This document shows, piece by piece, positions 1 to 6,126 of a stretch of DNA of 8,886 nt (position 1 is the first letter of the stretch; each line of letters starts with the position of its first letter). The notes under the pieces are model-generated. The model saw nothing but the letters and a program-made list of their open reading frames with translations, did no database searches and had not been told where the DNA came from. Source of the stretch: JAGWGI01 sp050749785 (lineage in GTDB: Archaea; Micrarchaeota; Micrarchaeia; Micrarchaeales; CABMGC01); contig JBOGSA010000014.1 in the NCBI GenBank assembly GCA_050749785.1, forward strand, positions 1 to 8,886, in the 5' to 3' direction. The position numbers were made by a program, and so were the translations under genes.

Positions 1-312
1 ATTTTCTTTTATGAATTTTTGGTATCTGCCAAGAATTATTGGCGACAGCATTCCTATTTTGTCAACAGTTCTGTACAGCGATCTTTCGGAGACCTTTTTG
101 ATTCCGAATAGGGAGATTGTTTCCTCGTTCGCCAATGGCAGTATCTGCCGAACCGATGTCGTGTATGTGAGTCTGTTATTCAGCAGCAGTTTTGCCCTGC
201 CCATGTATTCGTTGCTCATTATCCCCTCGAAGAGTTTGGAGATCAGACCGAAATCGTTTTCTATCTTGTCTACTATACAAATACCACCCAGTGGCGTAGT
301 GATGTTTTTCAT
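1..312 (-). CDS. IS1634/IS4-type transposase, N-terminal part, runs off left edge
   Basis: Read on the minus strand from an ATG at 312, this frame is open for 104 codons to the window edge. It begins MKNITTPLGGICIVDKIEND and later has a stretch resembling SERSLYRTVDKIG, then a helix ending GRYQKFIKEN. From memory this is the N-terminal layout of archaeal IS1634/IS4-like DDE transposases: an opening beta segment, a small helical DNA-binding part, then a 'SERSLYR' helix just ahead of the first catalytic strand. The catalytic D, D and E residues lie beyond the window and cannot be checked. An in-frame TAG three codons upstream fixes the start at 312 or later. The element may be intact, truncated or dead; only its 5' end is visible. 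It borders a glycan cluster, which suits an insertion hotspot. Family assignment rests on remembered motifs, not a search. Confidence 0.72.
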   Translation of the reverse strand, partial: MKNITTPLGGICIVDKIENDFGLISKLFEGIMSNEYMGRAKLLLNNRLTYTTSVRQILPLANEETISLFGIKKVSERSLYRTVDKIGMLSPIILGRYQKFIKEN

Positions 313-339
313 GTTTATCTATGAAAACATCGCCACTGG
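288..339 (-). repeat. Imperfect inverted repeat enclosing the transposase start codon
   Basis: The left arm 288-312 (CCAGTGGCG, then TAGTG, then ATGTTTTTCAT) pairs with the right arm 321-339 (ATGAAAACAT then CGCCACTGG). Pairing gives about 19 base pairs in three blocks (9, 3 and 7), broken by a five-base bulge (297-301) and a one-base bulge (305), with an 8-base loop at 313-320. On the minus strand the transposase ATG (312-310) is the first paired triplet next to the loop. The mRNA start region would therefore be folded. Such folds limit translation of transposase messages in some insertion sequences; that role here is inference. Confidence 0.6.
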
Positions 340-391
340 CGCTTAAAAATAGTCTGGTTAGAGATTTGAGGAAGTGGCGAAGTTAGGCTTT

Positions 392-468
392 AGGTTCTCT
401 ATTTTCATATTCTCTATACCTCGCGCAGGTGTTTGTCGTCTAAGAGAAAAGAGAACCTGCGTTCGAGG
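392..468. repeat. Compound inverted repeat in the non-coding spacer beside the transposase
   Basis: Two overlapping stems can form. CCTCGCGCAGGT (419-430) matches the reverse complement of ACCTGCGTTCGAGG (455-468) except for two extra bases. AGGTTCTCT (392-400) is a perfect 9-base complement of AGAGAACCT (450-458). Both need bases 455-458, so they exclude each other. A direct repeat TCTCTAT also occurs at 396-402 and 411-417. A TATA-like TTTATATAA lies at 471-479 on the minus strand, placed to transcribe through this structure toward the transposase with a start near 448. The spacer (313-496) holds no gene I can support. This may be the subterminal part of the insertion sequence, an RNA structure or an operator. 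Confidence 0.5.
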
Positions 469-496
469 TTATATAAAACTAGAAAGACTTAAAATG

Positions 497-1189
497 TCAA
501 CTACCTAATTTAGTGGCACGTATGTATCCTACACACATCTTATGTCTTGGGAAGTAAAAAGGTCTTGTATAATTTATCTTAAAGAATTTGCTAAGATACC
601 CTACTAAATTTCTGTAACCGTAATGATACTCTATATCTATGTGCGAAAATCGTTTTAGGGTGTTCGGTTTCTCTTTAAGTATCCCGTATTCCCCCCCCTC
701 ACAGTCCATTTTAAGCACAAGTCCGTTTCCCAGCCCATATTTTTTAATTATATGGGCAAGGCTGGTCTGGTTATATCTACCCTTTAGGATAGTAATCTTA
801 TCAGCAACTCCATTCCCTCTAATGTTCTTACTTATCCATCCAAAACGGTCCGAGTTTCCGGGTTCAACAGCATATACATGCTTTGCTCCGTTGAGCGCGA
901 AGTATATTGCTGTGTCACCAATCGATGCTCCGATATCCACGACCACCTTTCCTTTGACATCAAGATTCCTATAAGGCTGCAGCACAAATATTTCATTAAT
1001 TATATTTTTAAGTTGCGTTGGTGTAACTGCATCAGAGGAAAGTCGTACAAGTTTGCCCTTGTAATTATATTCTGCCGTATTTCCATTTACAACTATATCC
1101 TCATATCCTTCTGGTTTAATAAACATCGAAGATAAAGCACGTATGCTATTTATTGGCATCAAAAGCAAATCATAAAACGTAACATTCAT
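497..1189 (-). CDS. FkbM-family SAM-dependent methyltransferase, short form
   Basis: This is a predicted 230-residue methyltransferase of the FkbM type, a family that usually O-methylates sugars or polyketides with S-adenosylmethionine. The SAM-binding motif I is VVDIGASIGDTAIYF (about residues 83-97, D85, G87, G91). The ribose-binding acid is E109 in VYAVEP. The family motif KMDCEGGEY follows at 160-168, and EYHYGY at 187-192. Against the second copy at 2848-3720 it lacks about 29 residues between the ITIL strand (132-135) and the HIIKKYGL helix, where the longer copy carries the GCGSKRGT-to-KEI segment. It therefore looks internally shortened, though in frame. A TTG at 1207 could start a 236-residue form. 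ATG 1189 is preferred because the likely TATA box would start transcription near 1200, and because TGATAGAATGAA around it is identical to the S-layer start region. It is transcribed away from the phosphodiesterase operon. Substrate unknown; a surface glycan is likely by context. Confidence 0.85.
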   Translation of the reverse strand: MNVTFYDLLLMPINSIRALSSMFIKPEGYEDIVVNGNTAEYNYKGKLVRLSSDAVTPTQLKNIINEIFVLQPYRNLDVKGKVVVDIGASIGDTAIYFALNGAKHVYAVEPGNSDRFGWISKNIRGNGVADKITILKGRYNQTSLAHIIKKYGLGNGLVLKMDCEGGEYGILKEKPNTLKRFSHIDIEYHYGYRNLVGYLSKFFKINYTRPFYFPRHKMCVGYIRATKLGS

Positions 1190-1218
1190 TCTATCAACAA
1201 AACACAAATCCTTACCAA

Positions 1219-1233
1219 GGATAAATATTTAAC
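1219..1233 (-). promoter_or_regulatory. TATA-box promoter of the short FkbM gene
   Basis: The minus strand reads GTTAAATATTTATCC, an archaeal TATA-like element centred near 1226. A start about 25 bases on, near 1200, leaves a leader of roughly 11 bases before ATG 1189. It is back to back with the promoter at 1266-1278. Confidence 0.5.
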
Positions 1234-1265
1234 TACCTCCATCAAATCATGAAGATTATAGATAA

Positions 1266-1278
1266 TGGTTATATAATG
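1266..1278 (+). promoter_or_regulatory. TATA-box promoter of the phosphodiesterase-FkbM-glycosyltransferase operon
   Basis: TGGTTATATAATG contains a strong TATA-like core (TTATATAA, 1269-1276). Transcription would start near 1298, about 16 bases before ATG 1314. It is divergent from the minus-strand TATA at 1221-1230, so the two transcripts share a 124-base control region. Confidence 0.55.
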
Positions 1279-1313
1279 TTTATTGCGAATCCTATTTAAT
1301 ACAAAATGATTCT

Positions 1314-2837
1314 ATGAGCGGGAAAAAGTTATACCTTATAGGCATAGATTCGACACCGCTGTGGATCATTGACAAGTTAAAGCGCAAATACAATCTGTCT
1401 GGCTTTGATTACATTTCTGAAAATGGTACATTACAGGAAATGGAGTCTACTGTGCCACCAGTAACGTCTGCAGCTTGGCCCAGTATATATATAGGGCTAG
1501 AGCCAAGAAAGCACCAAGTGCTTGAATTTTCGAAGCTTGATTCAAACTACAATAAGCATCTCATGTACTATGATTCCTCATGCCCCAAACCTTTCTGGGA
1601 GATACTTGCTGCCAAAGGGTTGAGATGTCTGGTAATAACACCGGCAGTATTTCTTGAGAACAAGAAGTTGAAGAATATTGATCTTATAACAGGCTGGCCA
1701 CTACAACCAAGATACAGTTCTGCAGAGCTAGAATCACTTGCAAAGAAGCAACGTTTCAACGGTGAGCCGGACATAGGTGTACAGCTCAATTCCGGAGAGA
1801 TGTCATTAAAAGAAGCGTCAAGAATATACGTAAAGAGTATAAGGGCTAGGGCAAAATTGGCTGAACACCTGATTGCATCAAAAGACTACGACATGGTTTT
1901 CGTTTGCTTTACAGAGACAGATAGAATACAGCACTACGCACTTAGCGAGAAGAACTGGGACGAGATAATAGCACCCCTATATGTAGAAATATCAAAGTTT
2001 ATCAACTGGACCGTATCTTTCGCAAGGAAAAAATCCAAGAAATCTATGCTACTTGTTGTTTCAGATCACGGTGCACAGCCTACGCACCACAAATTTCTAC
2101 CTAATTCATGGCTTGTGAAGAAGGGATATGCAAAGCTTAAACAAGAGATAATTGATTCCACAAAAAACCAGAACGATAGCAGGAACTCACAGATTACAAA
2201 ACGCCTAAAGAAAAAAATAAGCGAGAAGATTGCCAGTAGCAGCGTCCGCAGAAGGATATATGAACATCTTCCGGCATCTCTACAAAAGATTGGAGAGAAG
2301 TTTGTTGAGGAAAATCTAGAATTGGGTAACAGCAATGACTACCTAAAAATACTCGATACTGACTTTGATATGAGAAGCACAAAAGCGTTTGCGTCTGTTT
2401 CTAATGGGAATGTGGGAATGATATGGATAAACGATCCAAGATTCGCAAAACCCATAGTAAGCGCAGATAAGAAAAGGGCGTTAAAAGCAGAACTCATCAA
2501 TGGACTTAAGAACATAAAAGACCTTAATGGCAAAAAGCTGATAGCGAACATATACAAGGCGGATCTGCTTTACCGCAACGTGACCCGATTCATACCTCCA
2601 GATATAGTGTTCCGCCTGAACGAAGGCTACACGAATGATTTTTCACACTATTCAAAATCTATTTTCGTCAGACCTGAATTAGCAAGGAGAGGTGATCATA
2701 CTATGTACGGCATATTGGGCATCACTGAATCAAGGAAAAAACGCGTACTAAGAAACAACATAACTGTTTGCAACATAGCCCCAACGATAACAAAGTATTT
2801 TGGGATAAAAATGGCGGGCGGTAAACCACTTATATGA
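1314..2837 (+). CDS. Alkaline-phosphatase-superfamily phosphodiesterase / nucleotide pyrophosphatase-like enzyme
   Basis: This 507-residue protein has the type I phosphodiesterase/nucleotide pyrophosphatase fold. Expected metal and catalytic residues are visible in order: D12 in LIGIDSTP; the nucleophile T51 in PPVTSAAWPSIYIG; D203 and H207 in TETDRIQHY; D251 and H252 in VVSDHGAQPTHH; and H462 in RRGDHTMYGIL near the C-terminus. The two-metal site therefore looks complete and the enzyme active. No signal peptide or membrane segment is seen, so it is probably cytoplasmic. Family members cleave phosphodiesters or pyrophosphates of nucleotides and lipids, and some move phosphate-linked groups. 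Here the substrate may be a nucleotide sugar or a phosphate-linked glycan decoration, but that is inference from neighbours. The start is preceded by TGAT three bases upstream. A minimal ORF (ATG ATT CTA TGA, 1306-1317) overlaps the start. It is the first gene of a tight operon. Confidence 0.85.
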   Translation: MSGKKLYLIGIDSTPLWIIDKLKRKYNLSGFDYISENGTLQEMESTVPPVTSAAWPSIYIGLEPRKHQVLEFSKLDSNYNKHLMYYDSSCPKPFWEILAAKGLRCLVITPAVFLENKKLKNIDLITGWPLQPRYSSAELESLAKKQRFNGEPDIGVQLNSGEMSLKEASRIYVKSIRARAKLAEHLIASKDYDMVFVCFTETDRIQHYALSEKNWDEIIAPLYVEISKFINWTVSFARKKSKKSMLLVVSDHGAQPTHHKFLPNSWLVKKGYAKLKQEIIDSTKNQNDSRNSQITKRLKKKISEKIASSSVRRRIYEHLPASLQKIGEKFVEENLELGNSNDYLKILDTDFDMRSTKAFASVSNGNVGMIWINDPRFAKPIVSADKKRALKAELINGLKNIKDLNGKKLIANIYKADLLYRNVTRFIPPDIVFRLNEGYTNDFSHYSKSIFVRPELARRGDHTMYGILGITESRKKRVLRNNITVCNIAPTITKYFGIKMAGGKPLI

Positions 2838-2847
2838 GCTGATGCTA

Positions 2848-3720
2848 ATGTCAAAAAATCCAATCATCTTCGCATTGCAGCTCGCATTGGGCGACAAGTC
2901 CGGGTCGTTTGATATCGTACACAGACACATTTCCAACTGGCACGAATTGCCGCTTGTCATTACAGGTATGAAGAACAGCATTTGGATGAGAACTAGAGAT
3001 GGGAGGAAATACAATATCACAATCAAAAACAATTTTGTAGAAATGGATTACAAGAAAAGAAAGGTGCGCTTTGTATATTCCAAGCGTAGTGAAATAGTCC
3101 ATATACTACTCATGCTAATTGGCGAATTCATTGTCGAGCCGCACAAAGGGCTGAATGTTAAGGGCAGAAAGGTTGTCGACATCGGCGCATACATAGCCGA
3201 CACAGCAATATACTTCGCGCTCAACGGAGCAAAGCATGTATATGCAATAGAACCATATCCACATTCTTGCGAAATAGCAATGAGGAACATAAACGCTAAC
3301 AACCTTCAGAAGAGAATAACACTGATAAACGCTGGCTGCGGCTCAAAGCGCGGCACGATGATTGTTAATCCAGAGTTTGAGAACCTTGCAGGAGCCGAGA
3401 TAAAGCAGTCGCGAAGCGGCAAGGAAATAAGGATCATCACCCTTGAATGGCTAGTAAAAAAGTACAACTTACGTTCAGCAGCTTTGAAGATCGATTGCGA
3501 GGGGTGTGAGTACGACATAATAAGTGGCACACAAGCTGGGACCTTAAAGAAGTTCCAGGAAATGCTGATAGAATATCATTACGGCTATGAGCCGCTTGCC
3601 AAGAAACTTCAGGACATCGGTTTTAGAACAAAACACACCCAACCTGAAACGTCGTACAATGCAAACACAAAGGAGAGGAAGATGTCCATGGGTGATATAC
3701 ACGCATCGCTTGGTGAATAG
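2848..3720 (+). CDS. FkbM-family SAM-dependent methyltransferase, full-length form
   Basis: A 290-residue methyltransferase of the FkbM type. An N-terminal segment of about 100 residues (with HISNWHELP at 27-35) precedes the SAM domain. Motif I reads VVDIGAYIADTAIYF (about 109-123), with D111 and G113 but Ala117 where the short paralogue and most such motifs have Gly. The ribose-binding acid is E135 in VYAIEP, the motif KIDCEGCEY lies at 214-222, and EYHYGY at 242-247. DTAIYFALNGAKHVYA is identical in both copies, so they are close paralogues. The likely role is O-methylation of a sugar in the surface glycan. The gene starts 10 bases after the phosphodiesterase stop. ATG 2842 would add two residues; ATG 2848 is preferred because GCTGAT (2838-2843) then sits 4 bases ahead as a ribosome-binding site. 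Its stop abuts the next start, so translation is probably coupled. Confidence 0.88.
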   Translation: MSKNPIIFALQLALGDKSGSFDIVHRHISNWHELPLVITGMKNSIWMRTRDGRKYNITIKNNFVEMDYKKRKVRFVYSKRSEIVHILLMLIGEFIVEPHKGLNVKGRKVVDIGAYIADTAIYFALNGAKHVYAIEPYPHSCEIAMRNINANNLQKRITLINAGCGSKRGTMIVNPEFENLAGAEIKQSRSGKEIRIITLEWLVKKYNLRSAALKIDCEGCEYDIISGTQAGTLKKFQEMLIEYHYGYEPLAKKLQDIGFRTKHTQPETSYNANTKERKMSMGDIHASLGE

Positions 3721-4767
3721 ATGTTCGGACTAACAACGCTTATCTTTTCAAAGGATGATGTGGAACAGACACTCGGTCTGATAAGGAACATGCACAAGCT
3801 GTCTGACGAGATAATATTGATAGACTCGAGCAGCAGCAAGAATTCCGCTGCGATAAAAAAGGGCATCAAGAAGATGAAGGTGGTACGCTACTTCTATACG
3901 ATTGCACTGGGATATCCAGATCCAATGAGGATGTATGCGCTAAAGCAGTGCAAGTTTGATTGGGTACTGCTTATAGACACAGACGAGAGGCTGTCGCCGC
4001 TGCTGTATGGAGAGATAAAGAATATAATAAGCAAATCGGAATGTGACGCATATTCTATCAAGAGGTACGAAGGTGTGGGAAAGCAGATAAACTGGAGCAA
4101 CTTCACCTGGCAGACTAGGCTGTTCAGAAAGAACAAAGTCAGTTTCACCGGGATGCTGCACGAGCAGGCAAAGGTGGAGGGAAGGCTATGCAAGTTGGGG
4201 GATGACAATCACTATCTCGAACACCATTCATCGCTATTACACACCGCTAGCTCTGTCTACGAGCAACTTTACAAGTATGACAGGTTCACATATGGGATAT
4301 ACAACAGGAAGATGCTCGAATATCTGTCAAAAGTTCTGGTGCCTGAGGTACCCATAGAGAAAACCTTGTCGGGAAGCGTTCTGCTCAGGGCGCTGCTCGC
4401 CTACGAGAAAGTGTCTGGGAAATTGCAGCACCAAGAACTCTCCAAATTCGATTACAATAGCCTATACCTATTCAGAAACATTTTATATGCGATAAAGGAG
4501 CACGGCATACTGGGCATACCAAAAGCCTTTGACACAACTTCAAAAGAGCTCGATGAGTTTTACAAACACATGTCTGGAAGGAATGGCAAGGAGGCATTTG
4601 AGATATCAATTCAGTTGAACCGGATAGGACTCATAAAATATCTGAGACTCGACAGCGCCTCAAGAGTCAAAAAGCTGAACCAGAAGTACAAGGCCGCTAA
4701 GCAGGGAATTCCGCTTCTAGTAAAATTGCTAAATGAAGAGCACAAAGCAAGAAATGGAAAAGCATGA
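3721..4767 (+). CDS. Family 2 glycosyltransferase (GT-A fold)
   Basis: This 348-residue protein has a GT-A glycosyltransferase domain in about residues 1-170. It shows a nucleotide-binding IDSSS at 34-38 (D35) and the metal-binding DTDERL at 86-91, the DxD-like signature. WQTRLFRKNKVSFTGMLHEQ (130-149) is the acceptor-side region seen in WaaE-like family 2 enzymes, followed by HHSSLLHTASSVYEQLYKYD. The C-terminal half is predicted mostly helical and I do not recognise a named domain there. No membrane segments are evident, so it should act at the inner face of the membrane or in the cytoplasm, adding a sugar from a nucleotide donor to a lipid-linked glycan. The ATG directly follows the TAG of the methyltransferase gene, with GGTGA (3712-3716) as ribosome-binding site, so the two are translationally linked. 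Donor sugar unknown. Confidence 0.86.
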   Translation: MFGLTTLIFSKDDVEQTLGLIRNMHKLSDEIILIDSSSSKNSAAIKKGIKKMKVVRYFYTIALGYPDPMRMYALKQCKFDWVLLIDTDERLSPLLYGEIKNIISKSECDAYSIKRYEGVGKQINWSNFTWQTRLFRKNKVSFTGMLHEQAKVEGRLCKLGDDNHYLEHHSSLLHTASSVYEQLYKYDRFTYGIYNRKMLEYLSKVLVPEVPIEKTLSGSVLLRALLAYEKVSGKLQHQELSKFDYNSLYLFRNILYAIKEHGILGIPKAFDTTSKELDEFYKHMSGRNGKEAFEISIQLNRIGLIKYLRLDSASRVKKLNQKYKAAKQGIPLLVKLLNEEHKARNGKA

Positions 4768-4879
4768 ATCTATCTCCTTGCATAAATGTAGGGTTTGTTC
4801 CATTTTAGTCTCCCAACTTGTTGGAGATACGGAGACAGATTTTGCGATTCCCAAAAACACAAGCTCATCGATAAACTAA
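4754..4879 (+). CDS. Possible 41-residue CxxC small protein overlapping the glycosyltransferase end
   Basis: An ATG inside the last codons of the glycosyltransferase opens a +1-frame ORF of 41 codons. It contains KCRVC (residues 11-15), a CxxC pair, and ends PKNTSSSIN. KCRVC recalls the start of zinc-binding domains in some methyltransferases, so it could be a remnant of such a gene, a real small protein, or chance. The upstream Shine-Dalgarno is weak and codon use is not informative at this length. I would not rely on it. Confidence 0.2.
   Translation: MEKHESISLHKCRVCSILVSQLVGDTETDFAIPKNTSSSIN
4808..4836. repeat. Stem-loop after the three-gene operon
   Basis: GTCTCC (4808-4813) is perfectly complementary to GGAGAC (4831-4836). 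Inside it CTCCCAACTTGTTGGAG forms a tighter alternative hairpin (TCTC/GAGA and CAA/TTG, with one bulged C). It lies 41 bases after the glycosyltransferase stop with no long T-run behind it, so it may be an mRNA 3' structure rather than a classic terminator. Confidence 0.35.
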
Positions 4880-4887
4880 TGCATTAG
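4876..4887. repeat. Perfect 12-base palindrome upstream of a promoter
   Basis: CTAATGCATTAG is a perfect dyad, 56 bases ahead of the TATA core at 4944-4950. Position and symmetry suit a dimeric regulator site upstream of the GT-B glycosyltransferase promoter. No second copy was noticed elsewhere in the window. Function is inference. Confidence 0.35.
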
Positions 4888-4935
4888 AGTAACAGCAGAG
4901 CCTATTCTATGGGTTCCAATACCCGCAATACCGAC

Positions 4936-4950
4936 TATAAACCTTATATA
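4936..4950 (+). promoter_or_regulatory. TATA-box promoter of the GT-B glycosyltransferase gene
   Basis: TATAAACCTTATATA carries a TATA core (TTATATA, 4944-4950) with purines before it. Transcription would begin near 4972, about 15 bases before ATG 4987. An upstream in-frame ATG at 4909 lies before this box and so is unlikely to be used. Confidence 0.55.
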
Positions 4951-4986
4951 CCTTGTTTGGGCATCTCTGATAAATGGAGTGGGCGA

Positions 4987-6063
4987 ATGAAGGTTGCGAT
5001 AATCACCCTCATCAAGCCGTATGAGGGAAGCGGCGACGGGATAACAGAATACACTTACCAGATCTACCAGAAGCTGAAGGATCAGGTGCACATAGACCTA
5101 GTATATCCTCTATCGAAGCTGAAGAGGCAGGACACGATAGGTCTTATTTACGCAAATTCGCTTTTCAAGCTTAGGATAAAAAAGCTTGCAAAGGAAAAGT
5201 ATGACGTCATACACATAGCGCACCCCGAACTCGGGTTCTCTGCCGGGATTCTGAGGGAGAACGGCTTTAAGGGAAAGATAGTGACGTGCATACACGATGT
5301 GTTCAGAATGGACAAGGGGTTCAACAAGGGAATTATCCAGGGCGCATACGACTACATAGTGTCTGCCAGCATACGCAATGCGATAAAGCACTCCAATTTC
5401 ATAATTTTCACATCGAGCTCTGTGCAAAAGGATGTATTGAATAGGTTCAAGGAGATAAAAAACTGGGAAACCACACTTCTCGGTACCAAGGACCGCTTCA
5501 TAACCACACCAATAAAGAAAAAAAAGTACCATACTTACTTCGTGGTGGGTTACATAGGTGCGCTTGTCTACAGAAAGAATGTCATCTTTTTACTCAAGAC
5601 GGCTAACGAGCTCAAGGGCAACAAGTCTATTAGATTCCTTGTATACGGCTCTGGCCCAGAAATGGAGCACCTTAAGAGCTACAAGGAAGAAATGGGCCTA
5701 GGCAACGTGCGTTTCATGGGCTTTGCCCCAGAGGACAAACTGCTTCAGATTTACGACAGTTTTGACACGTTCTTTTGGCCAAGCTTCGGGGACAGTTCGA
5801 GTTTCCCTATAGAGGATGCAAGGGCGCGAGGACTGCCTACAATCGCATCTAGCAATAATGTGTTTGACATCGAGGTAAAGAAATATGTTATCGAAGTAGA
5901 GACTCCGAAGCAGGCGGCGCGAGAAATACTCAAGCTCAAAGGCAAAGGATTCAGCAAGAAAACGCAGAAGGAGGCGATAAACTATGCGAAGAGCATCTCG
6001 TGGCCAAGCACCGCTAGGAGGACCTTTGAGATATACAAAAGGGTGCTGGAGAGGAGAATGTGA
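4987..6063 (+). CDS. GT-B fold glycosyltransferase (family 4-like)
   Basis: A 358-residue two-domain GT-B glycosyltransferase. The N-terminal domain begins MKVAIITLIKPYEGSGDGIT, with the glycine-rich acceptor loop at 14-18, and has VIHIAHPELG (74-83) and a TCIHD strand (100-104). The C-terminal donor domain has VGYIGALVYRKN (187-198), FLVYGSGPEM (217-226), VRFMGF (241-246) and WPSFGDSSSFPIEDARARG (264-282). In this last block the usual E-x7-E pair of retaining family 4 enzymes is G268-x7-E276, so the first Glu is missing, with D269 next to it. It would transfer a sugar from a nucleotide donor onto a growing surface glycan at the cytoplasmic side. The start at 4987 has GGAG 7 bases ahead (4976-4979) and lies correctly behind the TATA box. 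A 26-residue upstream extension from 4909 has no family counterpart and starts before the promoter. It precedes the GDP-perosamine genes by 63 bases. Confidence 0.86.
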   Translation: MKVAIITLIKPYEGSGDGITEYTYQIYQKLKDQVHIDLVYPLSKLKRQDTIGLIYANSLFKLRIKKLAKEKYDVIHIAHPELGFSAGILRENGFKGKIVTCIHDVFRMDKGFNKGIIQGAYDYIVSASIRNAIKHSNFIIFTSSSVQKDVLNRFKEIKNWETTLLGTKDRFITTPIKKKKYHTYFVVGYIGALVYRKNVIFLLKTANELKGNKSIRFLVYGSGPEMEHLKSYKEEMGLGNVRFMGFAPEDKLLQIYDSFDTFFWPSFGDSSSFPIEDARARGLPTIASSNNVFDIEVKKYVIEVETPKQAAREILKLKGKGFSKKTQKEAINYAKSISWPSTARRTFEIYKRVLERRM

Positions 6064-6080
6064 TGGATCATACAAAAGCC

Positions 6081-6100
6081 CTATATTATGCTATATATAA
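6081..6100 (+). promoter_or_regulatory. TATA-box promoter of the dehydratase-aminotransferase unit
   Basis: Two TATA-like cores lie in tandem: CTATATTA (6081-6088) and CTATATATAA (6091-6100). The second places the transcript start near 6121, giving a very short leader before ATG 6127. The first would give a leader of about 16 bases. An in-frame ATG at 6088 falls inside this element and is therefore not the start. Confidence 0.55.
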
Positions 6101-6126
6101 TACACTTAACTACAAACTATGATTTT

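Noticed and set aside
11..346. Plus-strand 111-codon ORF
   Set aside because: It is antisense to the transposase frame on the minus strand, which has recognisable family motifs; the plus-strand product resembles nothing I know.
455..468. GTTCGAGG in the spacer as a tRNA T-loop
   Set aside because: No matching T-stem, anticodon arm or acceptor stem can be drawn around it; it pairs better with 419-430.
733..757. GCCCATAT/ATATGGGC inverted repeat as a terminator or operator
   Set aside because: It lies inside the short FkbM coding sequence over the IIKKYGL codons, so it is more likely a coding coincidence.
1188..1242. 18-codon minus-strand ORF overlapping the short FkbM start (MEVVKY...)
   Set aside because: Its start is upstream of the likely TATA box, so it would not be transcribed whole.
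4909..4986. 26-residue N-terminal extension of the GT-B glycosyltransferase
   Set aside because: It starts ahead of the TATA box, has no ribosome-binding site, and family members begin at MKVAIIT.
5110..5532. 140-codon minus-strand ORF
   Set aside because: It is a shadow of the GT-B glycosyltransferase gene and has no family features.
6088..6126. 13-residue N-terminal extension of GDP-mannose dehydratase
   Set aside because: The upstream ATG lies within the TATA region; the family starts just before the ALITGITGQDG motif.
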